From positions 13,376,635 to 13,440,634 of the forward strand of contig NC_058162.1 of the NCBI RefSeq assembly GCF_020080835.1: DNA of 64,000 bases, read 5' to 3'. Origin of the DNA: Cotesia glomerata. Lineage: Eukaryota; Arthropoda; Insecta; Hymenoptera; Braconidae. Positions 40,952 through 50,179 of the stretch are shown one piece after another (within the stretch, counting starts at the first letter, position 1; every line of letters begins with the position of its first letter). Under the pieces are notes generated by a model. The model saw only the letters and a list, made by a program, of their open reading frames with translations, searched no databases and was not told the origin of the DNA. The position numbers and the translations under genes are program-made.

Positions 40952-43900
40952 TTACTCAGGAATATTATAGGGTTTTAAATCTTGGACCGATATGGGTCCG
41001 ACTCTTTCTCCTTCCATGGTTTCAAGTTCGTAAACTGTATCTGAAATTCGACGAGAAACCACGAATGGTCCGTGGAACGGAGTCATCAGCTTAGCTGTGA
41101 CCTTCTTGGCAGCTGAAGATAGAACATGTTGCCGTTTCAGCACGAGATCTCCGACTTCAAAGCGTCTTGCGCGTCGGCGTAAATTATAGTGATGCGCTTG
41201 CCTCTGAAAGGCAGCTTCGAGAGCGTGAACGATAGACTGTCTCCATTTATTCAGTCGAGTCATTCGACTTACCCACTCTTCGTGGGGTCTCGGGACTACT
41301 TCGATAGCTCCCTCTACTTCTCGACGAAGAGAGATCGCAGCCTCTGGCTCTCGACCAAAATTAGCAAAAGCGGGAGTCGTTCCAATAGAGCTGTGAAACG
41401 CGGTATTATAAGCGAAACGAAACTCGTGTAGATGTAAGTCCCACTCTCGGTGGTCAGCACGGATAAATGAACGTATCATGGTTTCTAAAACACGATTCAC
41501 CCGTTCAACGGGATTAGCCTGGGCGTGATATGGTGGTGTATTGGTCAATTTACATCCCACTCGCTCTGCCAGGGCTCGTAAGTCTTTATTCACGAACTCG
41601 GTTCCGTTATCGGTAAGTAATATTCTGGGAGCGCCCCAACGAGAAATAACTAGGTCTTCGAGAGCAGTGGCAATCTTTGCTCCAGTAGCTCGTCGAAGAG
41701 GATATATTTCAATCCACTTAGTATACAAGTCCTGTATGACGAGAGCAGCCGTGTGTCCAGATTTACTGGGCGTACCAGCACACACAACATCAGCTGCAAT
41801 CATGACCCATGGTGATTCGATAATTCTTTGATGCATATGTCCAACGGGAGCAGCTTGCTCGACCTTGCCTCGTTGACAAGTGTCACACTTACGTACAAAC
41901 TCGGTAATATCTCGGAACATATTAGGCCAATAATAACGGATGGATACCCGACGGAAAGTTTTTTCTACACCTAGGTGACCCGTCTGAGGTGGATCGTGAT
42001 TTTCTCGGATGACTTCGACACGTCTCTCCTTTGGTACCACCAACTTCCACGCATCGAGATCTCCAATCTCATGATCCACGTGGTGGTTCGGCCGACAATA
42101 ATATAATTTATCATCCTCGAGACGCCAATCAGGAAAGCGGTCCGGAACTCGTTCAACATCTCGGAATTTACGGAGATACCATTGGTCCTGGATCTCTCCA
42201 ACAAAATTTAATTCAACGAGACCCTCTGGGATCCGTGACAGAGCATCTGGAACATGATGACAAGCACCACGTCGATGAACGATAGTGAAAGAATACTCCA
42301 TCATTTCGAGAGCCCATCTTGCAAGACGGCCGGTAGGATTTTTCAAATTATTTAGCCAGCGCAGACTACTGTGATCGGAAACCACGGTGAAGTCGTAGCC
42401 TTCTAAATAACAACGGAATTTACGTATGGACCAAAGCACTGCTAAGCATTCCTGCTCAGTAGTGGAGTACCTTTTCTCCGCATCAGTGAGAGCACGACTT
42501 GCGAAGGCGATCACTCGCTCTTCTCCATCCATAACTTGCGTGAGCACTGCACCCAGACCAACACTACTCGCATCTGTTTGCAGCGTGAACGGTAACGAAA
42601 AATCAGGACAAGCAAGAGTTGGCGCAGACGTTAGTCGAGCCTTTAATAACTCAAACGCCTTCTCTTGTTCCTCACCCCACTGCCATACAACAGTTTTCTT
42701 AGTAAGCCGAGTTAACGGCTCGGCAACGGTAGCAAACTCGGGAATAAATCGACGATACCAGGAAGCCATGCCAAGAAATCTTCGGATTTGCTTGACATTG
42801 GTGGGCGTCGGGAATTCCATCACAGCTGAGGTCTTCTCAGGATCAATTTGAACCCCTTCACTGTTGACGACAAAACCGAGGTAACGAACTTCGGCTCGGC
42901 AAAAGACACTTTTTTCTCGATTAATGGTGAGACCAGCGGCCTTAATCCGCTCAAGTACCTTTTCTAACCAGTAAAGATGTTCCTCAAATGTCTCTGATAC
43001 GATAATGATGTCATCTAAATAGACGAAGACGTGGGGATAGAGGTCGGGTCCAATCAGGCTATCCAGTAGACGTTGAAACGTCGCTGGAGCATTCGTGAGT
43101 CCAAACGGCATGCGTTTGAACTGAAACAGGCCTCGCCCTGGGACGGTAAAAGCGGTAATTTCCCGACTTTCCGGAGAAAGTGGTACTTGGAAGTACGCTT
43201 GGCTCAAATCCAAGGTCGTAAGATAGTTGGCTCGCCGTAATTGGTTGAGAATGGCGGCCATATTCGGGATCGGATAGGCATCACGCTTAGTTTTAGCGTT
43301 TACCTTCCGAAAGTCGATACAAAAGCGATATTTGCCATTCGGCTTTTTAACCATTACCACTGGACTTGACCAGTTGCTGGTAGATGGTTCGATAACATCA
43401 TTCTCGAGCATGGCATCCACCTCTTTCCACATGATCTCGAGGATGGCGGGAGATACCTGATAATGTCGTTGTTTAATCGGGTCACATCCACCGACATCGA
43501 TGTGATGTTCCGCCAGAGTCGTAAGACCTGGTTTATCGGAGCTTTCCGGTAGATGCGAGTCTAAAAATCGTTCCAATCGGTCGGATTCCGACTCGGTCAT
43601 AGTCTGAAGACCGTGACACATCACCAATTGGCTTGATGGAGCCTCAGGAATGAAGGATTGTACCTTCGCGGGATCACTCTGAAACCACCATTTGCTAGCT
43701 GCAAAGTCGATAATTATTTTCGCGGCACGCAGAAAATCGAGACCAAGAACGCACGATTGAGATAAAGACGGCATCCAATAGAAGCGCTGCCGTACTTGCT
43801 TACCTCCGATTCCTATCCAGGTATCGGTGGCTGTGTTGACTTTAACTTCAAGTCCGTTAGCTACGATAACTCGTCGGGGGGCTGTTTGAAGCGCGGGAAC

Positions 43901-44146
43901 TCCAAGCTGCGAGAATAAGGAGATATATTCTGGGCCTATGAAGGTCTTGCTGGCTCCAGAATCGACGAGGGCTCGGACTTTTACACCAAGGACCTCGATG
44001 TCGATATAAAAGGCAGTTGGCTCAGAGTCCAAACTCCTAAGGCCTTGAATAGTCTCAGCTACCGACACAGAGGTTAGTAGCTGAGTCGGGATCTTTCTCC
44101 TCGGCAATGCGGTAGGCGTGAACGCTGGAGCCGGATCAACGCTCAC
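40952..44146 (-). CDS. pol: Gypsy Pol: protease, reverse transcriptase, RNase H, integrase
   Basis: A 1064-codon open frame. The aspartic protease shows VDSGASKTFIG (Asp62). Reverse transcriptase has LDLSQAYF (Asp313), MPFGLTNAPATFQ and YLDD (376-379). RNase H has TDASSVGLGAVL (Asp525) and the DHSSLRWL block. An H2C2 integrase zinc finger (GHLGVEKTF..CDTCQ, about 720-757) precedes the catalytic core with Asp786, Asp846 (TDNGTEF) and Glu881, a D,D35E spacing. A GPF-type module (HGPFVVS) lies near the end. All catalytic residues are present. The frame opens at a GTG overlapping the gag TGA, so it is expected to be translated by -1 frameshifting from gag rather than from its own start. Confidence 0.96.
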   Translation of the reverse strand: MSVDPAPAFTPTALPRRKIPTQLLTSVSVAETIQGLRSLDSEPTAFYIDIEVLGVKVRALVDSGASKTFIGPEYISLFSQLGVPALQTAPRRVIVANGLEVKVNTATDTWIGIGGKQVRQRFYWMPSLSQSCVLGLDFLRAAKIIIDFAASKWWFQSDPAKVQSFIPEAPSSQLVMCHGLQTMTESESDRLERFLDSHLPESSDKPGLTTLAEHHIDVGGCDPIKQRHYQVSPAILEIMWKEVDAMLENDVIEPSTSNWSSPVVMVKKPNGKYRFCIDFRKVNAKTKRDAYPIPNMAAILNQLRRANYLTTLDLSQAYFQVPLSPESREITAFTVPGRGLFQFKRMPFGLTNAPATFQRLLDSLIGPDLYPHVFVYLDDIIIVSETFEEHLYWLEKVLERIKAAGLTINREKSVFCRAEVRYLGFVVNSEGVQIDPEKTSAVMEFPTPTNVKQIRRFLGMASWYRRFIPEFATVAEPLTRLTKKTVVWQWGEEQEKAFELLKARLTSAPTLACPDFSLPFTLQTDASSVGLGAVLTQVMDGEERVIAFASRALTDAEKRYSTTEQECLAVLWSIRKFRCYLEGYDFTVVSDHSSLRWLNNLKNPTGRLARWALEMMEYSFTIVHRRGACHHVPDALSRIPEGLVELNFVGEIQDQWYLRKFRDVERVPDRFPDWRLEDDKLYYCRPNHHVDHEIGDLDAWKLVVPKERRVEVIRENHDPPQTGHLGVEKTFRRVSIRYYWPNMFRDITEFVRKCDTCQRGKVEQAAPVGHMHQRIIESPWVMIAADVVCAGTPSKSGHTAALVIQDLYTKWIEIYPLRRATGAKIATALEDLVISRWGAPRILLTDNGTEFVNKDLRALAERVGCKLTNTPPYHAQANPVERVNRVLETMIRSFIRADHREWDLHLHEFRFAYNTAFHSSIGTTPAFANFGREPEAAISLRREVEGAIEVVPRPHEEWVSRMTRLNKWRQSIVHALEAAFQRQAHHYNLRRRARRFEVGDLVLKRQHVLSSAAKKVTAKLMTPFHGPFVVSRRISDTVYELETMEGERVGPISVQDLKPYNIPE

Positions 44147-45651
44147 TGACGGGAGTTTCCCGGATTACAACGTGGACATTGTACTCGGGTGACCCCTGGG
44201 GTACCACAACGATAACAGAAAATCCTCCGAGGGGCGGTACACATACGGTGTTGATGGCCTGTCCCATCACAGTTCCAACAGAGCATCGGTGGCCCTGAGG
44301 TTGCTCCAGATCCAGCTCGAGGTGTGACAGTAGGTCGTGGAGCTGGTGTTGGGCTTGTTAGCCCCTGAAGTGGTTCGGGAAGGGCGGCCGCAGAGTCGCC
44401 TGTCTGTACTGGCTTAGCAGCAGCTGCTGGAGCACTTACGGGAGCTCGCGGGTTTGCGTCAGTCCTCCGCGGTTGGAAACGACGTCCGGGAACTATGGCA
44501 TCCAAAATATCTATTGGAGGCTCCTCATCGTCAGCCTCATCCATTTGGACCTGATGTAAAGCCAGTCGTCGGGGTTTGGCCCGTCGAGGCCCCGTGTACG
44601 CGAAACTTGGACACATTGAGTCCTCAGGCAGAGGCGGAGACTTGTGATGCGTAACACTACGCAAGATTTGTTCTTGTCGCCCTGCCATAACTTCGAGAGC
44701 ATCCAAAGTTAGATCTTCCGTCAAGGGAATGACGAGACGGTATGCTGGAAGTAAATTCCTGTGTACATAGGTGACTCGCTCCCATTCGCTCCAAGGAGGA
44801 TTGGTACGAGAGAAGGGTCCCCACATACACGCGATATAATCACCCACAGGTTCATTTTCATCCTGGGTGCGATTCGAGATTTCTGCCCGAAGGGCGATCT
44901 GGTAATCAGGGTCGGCGAAACGACCACGGAAAGCTACTCGAGCTGTTGCCCAAGACGTAAAGTATATTGAATGAGATCGGTACCAGATGAGAGCGGCACC
45001 ACTCAAAGCAAACTGTAATGCCCGAAGAAGATCCTCATCGCGAATCGGTAATAGTTGTCTACCCTCTTCGATACGGGTAATAAAATTCTCCACGTCCTCA
45101 GATTTTGTCCCTCCGAAGGACAAATTCCATCGTTTCATGGCTGAAAGAACAGCCGTAGCCGGTAATGGACGTTCCTGAGGTTCATCGATATCGTCATCGG
45201 TATCTAGCTGGTAATCACGTCGATTAGGATAGACGGGACGACGTTGTCCTTGTCTCCTTTGTCGCGGAAATTCATACTCGTCCCGGGGAGGTCCTTCCCG
45301 TTCTCGCCGAGGTCTTTCGTCTCTCTGCCGGGGAGGTAGTTCCTGGCGCGGCCTCCGATCAGCCGCCGGGGGTCGCGCTTGCCGAACATCGACTTCGATA
45401 GGAGCTGGATTCAACAGGGGTTGGACCCTCGGAACATTAGCCGCGATAGGGGGTTGATTCCCCGGAAGACGATTTGCTGGGGGTTGATTCACTGGTAGTT
45501 CCTCAACCACTTCGACATCCCGCTGGGACTCATGCGAGAGAACGCTTTCTTGGCTTCCGCCGAGGGACGGGTCTCTACTCTGATTCTCCGAACGAGAGGT
45601 TCCACTGGCTTCGTGGATTTCAATATTCGGTCTATCGGCTGGATTAGCCAT
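44143..45651 (-). CDS. gag: Gypsy Gag
   Basis: About 502 residues from the ATG at 45651 (MANPADRPNIEIHE). The longer frame begins at a GTG six codons upstream and is not preferred. The N-terminal 150 residues are proline/arginine-rich and disordered-looking. A capsid-like domain follows (LSFGGTKSEDVENFITRIEE, ALSGAALIWYRS, RTQDENEPVGDYIACMW, RVTYVHRNLLPAYR), typical of retrotransposon gag. After another low-complexity linker the C-terminus has a CCHC knuckle CWNCDGTGHQHRMC and a second CX2CX9CX2C cluster. Frame ends TGA at 44143-44145, overlapping pol in the -1 frame. It forms the particle and packages the RNA. Confidence 0.93.
   Translation of the reverse strand: MANPADRPNIEIHEASGTSRSENQSRDPSLGGSQESVLSHESQRDVEVVEELPVNQPPANRLPGNQPPIAANVPRVQPLLNPAPIEVDVRQARPPAADRRPRQELPPRQRDERPRREREGPPRDEYEFPRQRRQGQRRPVYPNRRDYQLDTDDDIDEPQERPLPATAVLSAMKRWNLSFGGTKSEDVENFITRIEEGRQLLPIRDEDLLRALQFALSGAALIWYRSHSIYFTSWATARVAFRGRFADPDYQIALRAEISNRTQDENEPVGDYIACMWGPFSRTNPPWSEWERVTYVHRNLLPAYRLVIPLTEDLTLDALEVMAGRQEQILRSVTHHKSPPLPEDSMCPSFAYTGPRRAKPRRLALHQVQMDEADDEEPPIDILDAIVPGRRFQPRRTDANPRAPVSAPAAAAKPVQTGDSAAALPEPLQGLTSPTPAPRPTVTPRAGSGATSGPPMLCWNCDGTGHQHRMCTAPRRIFCYRCGTPGVTRVQCPRCNPGNSRQ
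44155..44161 (-). promoter_or_regulatory. -1 ribosomal frameshift site, gag to pol
   Basis: On the element strand the heptamer G GGA AAC sits in the gag frame (CCG GGA AAC), the classical X XXY YYZ slippery pattern, 12 bases upstream of the gag stop. Eight bases after it a stem can form between GTGAGCG and CGTTCAC (one G-U pair) around a 14-base loop. Slipping back one base gives Gly-Lys-Leu-Pro-Ser and enters the pol frame. The signal is identical in copy 2 (55359-55365). Function is inferred from pattern. Confidence 0.8.
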
Positions 45652-45669
45652 CGCGATAATTGATTTCAC

Positions 45670-47299
45670 AAAGAAAAAGTGAAATTAATATAGTATCACA
45701 AAAAAAAAATTTTTAATAATAAAAAAACAGTAATAAATAAATTCCAGCACACTCAATAAGAGTTTCGGAATTCGCTAAGCAAACTACTTGAGTTCGTTTA
45801 CGATAAATTGATAACAACACTATTCAGAGTGTGTACGAGAGAGAAAGAAATTCCGAAAATAACTTCAGAAAAAAAAAAAATCAATAAAAGGAAGACAATA
45901 GTCTTGACGATATATTCTACACTAACGTATTTATTTAGTGTTCGGGAATTCCGAGAATCGGTCCAGCCCGTACACTGTAGTGTACACGGTAGCGAGACTG
46001 TTCGGTAGACTGCAGCGGCTGTCGCTCGCTTACCTGCTTGGCGCTCGGCGCTCGCTTGCGGCTGTCGCTCGCTCGCTTGCGACTGTCGCTCGCGACTAGA
46101 CACAAAGGCCTAGCACTCATGTGACTATTTTTCGTGAGCGAGACAAAGAGGTCCGATTTCGGAACTCTCTTTGTTTTCGGTAATTCTTTTCGATATAACA
46201 AAGAGAAATTTCTCTCGCGGGACAAATAATGGATTTTTAATAATTAACTATCACTGCACACACACTGGGCAAGGTTTTCAGGAAGTTATTCAGGGATAAT
46301 AGAAAGAAACTAGAAAGATTTTAGATTAAATTTTCTATCGAATAATTAAACAAAAGAAATAAAAAAAAAAAAAATAAAAAAAAGAATTAAATAATAATAA
46401 AAAAAAAATATGAAAGGAAAAATACAAAAAAACAGTTCTACCCACCCTGATTCCTAACTTTGCTTACTCGAGATGGTGGACTCTTTACGTAGGCCTCGGG
46501 AGACACAATCGAAAAGCACTATCAATTTCTACTCGTAGGAAATTCCGCTCGGGAAACAAAAACACCTTCAAATTAACTTTGAACTCGGTACTTACTACCG
46601 AAATTAACAAATAATGCGACAAGAAAACTTTAAATGAATACCGAAAGCACGTCTACTCAGCTTGGCTTCGTAGCAATAAGTGACGAGCTCAGCGCTCCCC
46701 ACGCGGCTCGTACGGTAGTCGGTAGGAAGGAATAGCCAACCAGCGCGGGTCCTCAGGCCCCGTGACCAAACATGGCGGACTCTCCCGCCGTTTTCCGGTA
46801 CTTTTCGAGAACGCTCGAAGTCTAGTCGGAACAGCGAACAATAACATTCTTTCGTGATGACGTCAGTCTCAACTTCTCGGAAAAATTCTTAACGGGAAAA
46901 ACTCAAAAATTTTTGCAGGCAAATACCAGCAGTAAATACCTGCAAACTGATGTCATCGATAATATATACTAATCTTTTACACATCTATTGTTCTTTTACA
47001 TTCTTTCCAAACCTTCTCGAATTTTCTTCACATACCAAATGCACACACACATACAAACAAATAAAATTCATACACAGACGTTACTCTAACGCAATTTGGC
47101 GGCTTTTCTCGAGAGCCAGCTTCCTCGTCCATCCCACAACTGAGGCCTGCCACACCCTCCTGACAACCTCACCAGACGATCGGCCACCAAACCCGCGAAC
47201 CTTACACATACTCACACACAACATACACAAAATACTCAAATACTCACACACAACATACACAAAATACTCAAACTCACTTACCTCCCTCTGATCAACGTG
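45670..47299 (-). other. Gypsy leader between primer site and gag
   Basis: About 1.63 kb without a long ORF. It contains GC-rich ctcgcttgcggctgtcg-type repeats (46020-46095) and A-rich tracts (46350-46440). At 47205-47275 a unit of about 32 bp (tactcacacacaacatacac..) is tandemly duplicated in this copy and single in copy 2. A strong donor consensus CAG|GTAAGCG lies at 46036-46028. Small open frames shared by both copies are explained by copy identity. Confidence 0.6.
46029..46036 (-). promoter_or_regulatory. Candidate 5' splice site in Gypsy leader
   Basis: On the element strand CAG|GTAAG, an almost perfect donor, upstream of gag. Joining it to the acceptor at 40847-40848 would remove gag and pol and give an ORF3 mRNA. 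Copy 2 has the same donor near 57235-57242. Inferred. Confidence 0.45.
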
Positions 47300-47317
47300 G
47301 CCCCACGTTGGGCGCCA
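47300..47317 (-). other. Gypsy copy 1 primer binding site, tRNA-Lys-like
   Basis: TGGCGCCCAACGTGGGGC on the element strand, three bases inside the 5' LTR. It complements the 3' end of insect tRNA-Lys (..GCCCCACGTTGGGCGCCA), the primer of gypsy-type insect elements. Confidence 0.85.
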
Positions 47318-47320
47318 ATT

Positions 47321-48513
47321 TGTAACGTAGATTTTCTCCCGCGGTAAATTTTCACGGTAACTCATAATTCACTACGTTACACTTCGTCCATCTCAGACAT
47401 CTCTCGATCCCCAGGAACCCCGACAGGCGCCAGCCGACTTTTGTTTCACCGGTATCGGCAACCGGGATACGATAACTTAATTTTTATGTTCCCAGAAGAC
47501 CAAGAGCAGCCTCGACGGTAACGGAATACCTCGGTGTCGCTCAGTTATGCAGGTTATGGAGAGAGGGTCGTGATTCGGTCTCTCAGAGGAAGCAATTTCT
47601 TTACAAAAACGGGACTAAACGATACCTAGTACCATAATCGGTACTTCGAACTAACACCCAACTTTATTAACCGATAAAATAAAATAAATCGATATTAAAA
47701 TATATCGCGGAAGCAGTCCCAAACGAACACGAAACAAAGACTATAGCTCAGGCCATTGTCTACGAAAATAGCAAGCGTGAGGCACGCCAGCTACGATACG
47801 AGAGACCAACTCGACTCCCAACACGATGCTCACTCTACGAGAGCTCGTAACTGACTCCCTTCACGGTATATCACTAACGCTGCCTAGCAGCGACGGCACG
47901 TCCGTCCTCCACGAGGACCCAAAGCCAGACCCTTCTTTAATCTGGTCCCAAGCTGGACTTCCACACAAAACCAAACCTTACTCTTTCACTACTCCAGCCA
48001 GACTGCCTCTCACCGTACCCCTACTACATTCATACCATTAGCTACATGCGCTCAACTCACTTTCACGCTACTCCCAGACATACAAACTCCACACTCATTC
48101 CCACTCACACAACTAGTGTCCCAGACCTACCAGCGATTCCGCTCCCCTGGGAGCCTTGACAGTACTCGCGACTACCCTCGAGCATCCAGCAATCGAGGCC
48201 TGTCAACCGCAAGCTACCGCATGAGCCTTCCAAACTCCCGTACTTCGGGGCGACGACATTTCAGTCGCTCCTCCGCGATAATCACCTCGCTCCAAGAGGC
48301 TGAACCTAAGTTCAGTCATCGGTAACTGACCGGGAGACACGTTACATCGGTCACTTTTCCGCAGTGCAGCTCGATATCCTCGAGACAACTATCTCACAAG
48401 CACACTCTCACGATAGTTCCCAATATTCCGAAATTACCGTACTCACACAATAAAACTCACGATATAACACAAATATACTACTACTGTAACACTACATAAA
48501 ATGTAACGTTACA
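47321..48513 (-). repeat. Gypsy copy 1, 5' LTR
   Basis: 1193 bp, TGT..ACA. It carries promoter and start site for the element RNA by analogy. Followed on its outer side by GCCT and SRP54 exon sequence. Confidence 0.95.
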
Positions 48514-48611
48514 GCCTACCACTGGTATCAACGATTATTATTTCATAGCCTTCTTTTTCAAACATTTCAACACCATCTTGTTTTATTACTACTGGATCTG
48601 ATTCTATGTAG
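48514..48611 (-). pseudogene. Srp54: SRP54 pseudogene, exon 4, upstream part
   Basis: Encodes SYIESDPVVIKQDGVEMFEK and GYEIIIVDTSGR, including the G3 motif DTSGR of the SRP GTPase. An AG acceptor (ttccag) precedes 48611. The exon is cut at the Gypsy insertion and resumes at 38294. Confidence 0.9.
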
Positions 48612-48750
48612 CTGGAAAAATTTTTAGTTTATTAATAAATAACTAGCAACCTTGCAGTCACTATGTGACTGCCGTGACTTGTGAACTATAAATAAATGAA
48701 ATTTTGCTTTATTAAATAATGACTTGTGTTAAATTGTACTGTAATTTCTT

Positions 48751-48958
48751 AAATATTGACGTTTTTAAAGATATAAGCTCATCCCGATGTTACACTCATC
48801 AAGAGCTTTCATTTGAGTACCCACATGCATTTTTATATATTTTTCATACAACATATATATGTATAAATGTATGAAAAATTGATGTAGGTACTCAAATGAA
48901 AGGTCTCGATGAGTGTAATGTCGGGGTGAGCTTATATTTTTAAAAATGTCAATAATTC
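48751..48958. repeat. Foldback (MITE-like) element in SRP54 intron 3
   Basis: An imperfect palindrome of about 208 bp. The left arm aagctcatcccgatgttaca..tttcatttgagtaccc is mirrored by the right arm ggtactcaaatgaaaggtct..tgtaatgtcggggtgagctt. Arms of about 85-90 bp surround an AT-rich loop with tatatatgtata. It is non-coding. Confidence 0.75.
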
Positions 48959-49439
48959 ACAAGGTACAAGGTCATTTCTTAATTATGTATCTAGAGTATT
49001 TGCGAATGCAGCCTAAATACTTATCATAATAAATTCACTATCGGTGAGAATGGAATGAAACCTTGAAAAGGCACAAATTTAAGTCAAGATCTTTGCAATG
49101 ACACTAAATTTCAATAAAAAAAAAACGATTTTATCATATAACTATCCTGGATACAAAATTTTTCTTATTCTCTTAATATAGATTGTCAACTCAATAATTA
49201 TTTAATGCTAATTCTTAGACAATTTTTTAAACAAATATTTTATATTTAAAAAAATTAATAATACTAAAATCAACAGACATTTCACAATTTTTTTCATTTT
49301 TATAACAATTATATAATTATGAAAAAAATTGAGTAAAAAAATACATGTAGAAATAAAAAAAATTTTTATCAAAAATGACGTTTTAAAAATTATCAAAAGT
49401 TTGCTAATTTAAGTTTAATAATTAATAAATATTTTTTAC

Positions 49440-49669
49440 CTCCCATAAAATGGTATTCTAGCTTTAATAGCATTTTGTTTTATTTGATCATAAGCACCAG
49501 CACGAAAAGTGTCAGCGCAAACCAAGCAAGCCTTCCAATTTTTCTTCAAATAATGATAAGCTCATTTAGTACACTTCGTTGTTTTACCAGCACCTTGTAA
49601 TCCAACGAACATAATCATATTTGGACGACCTTTCACTAGCTGGTAAGCTTTCACGCCTGGATCGATCAA
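49440..49669 (-). pseudogene. Srp54: SRP54 pseudogene, exon 3 (P-loop), with stop
   Basis: LIDPGVKAYQLVKGRPNMIM and FVGLQGAGKTTKCTK carry the G1 loop of the SRP54 GTPase. The last Thr of GKTTT has become Lys. The next codon is TGA where SRP54 has Leu (CTKLAYHYLKK), a stop inside the P-loop helix. After the stop the frame continues correctly with AYHYLKKNWKACLVCADTFR and AGAYDQIKQNA. Splice sites are preserved (ttttag / GTAAAA). Confidence 0.9.
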
Positions 49670-49741
49670 CTAAAAGTAAGAATAATTTTGATACCTTGAC
49701 AAATAAAACTAAAACAATAAATAAAAAGAAATATAAAGTAC

Positions 49742-49918
49742 TTTGACGAGTTCTTTGAATACTGCGCTCTGGATCATCCGGCATTTATTAAGCCCACCCA
49801 CCACATCATCAAAGTCACTGACTGATCCCACATTTTCACGGAGTTTTTTCACCAGACGAATGTTTACATCAGCTTCCGATAGTGCTGCGCATATCTCCTT
49901 CAGCATAGAATTTAATAC
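49742..49918 (-). pseudogene. Srp54: SRP54 pseudogene, exon 2
   Basis: VLNSMLKEICAALSEADVNI and RLVKKLRENVGSVSDFDDVV of the N-terminal helical domain, in frame with exons 1 and 3. Acceptor gacag precedes it and a GTACTT donor follows. Confidence 0.9.
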
Positions 49919-50101
49919 CTGTCAAAAAAATGATTTATAAACAGATTAATTAGTCGGAGATTAAAAGTGAGTGAATATAATGGAAGGTGTTAATTTTTAG
50001 GTTTTAGCAAATTGATGGTCATGATGGAATAAATAAAAAACTAAATAAAATAATTGATGTAAGTTCCAACTGTTTACAACAATGTCATGTGTATATATTA
50101 C

Positions 50102-50179
50102 CTCTTCATTGATGACAGTTGCATTGCTGAGCGACCGTAATGCGGACGTAATTTTACGTCCTAGGTCGGCTAACACCAT
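50102..50179 (-). pseudogene. Srp54: SRP54 pseudogene, exon 1
   Basis: Starts MVLADLGRKITSALRSLSNA and ends TVINEE at a GTAATA donor, the conserved beginning of the signal-recognition-particle 54-kDa GTPase, which binds signal sequences on ribosomes. The gene keeps introns, so it is a duplicated genomic copy rather than a processed one. A functional Srp54 must exist elsewhere given the lesions in exons 3-6. Confidence 0.9.

Larger units (their letters stand above)
38295..48513 (-). mobile_element. Gypsy-type LTR retrotransposon, complete copy 1
   Basis: A 10.2-kb element on the minus strand with 1192/1193-bp LTRs, tRNA-Lys primer site, long leader, gag, pol, a third ORF and a polypurine tract. 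GCCT is duplicated on both sides (38291-38294, 48514-48517). Gene order inside pol is protease, reverse transcriptase, RNase H, integrase, as in Gypsy/Ty3-type elements. The LTRs differ at about three positions by eye and all three ORFs are open, so insertion is recent and the copy may be active. It disrupts exon 4 of an SRP54 copy. Confidence 0.95.

Noticed and set aside
45798..46225. Arg/Gln/Ser-rich frames in the Gypsy leader, repeated at 57004-57431
   Set aside because: They arise from GC-rich ctcgcttgcg repeats. The frame end differs between copies because of an A-run indel, and no homology is recognised.
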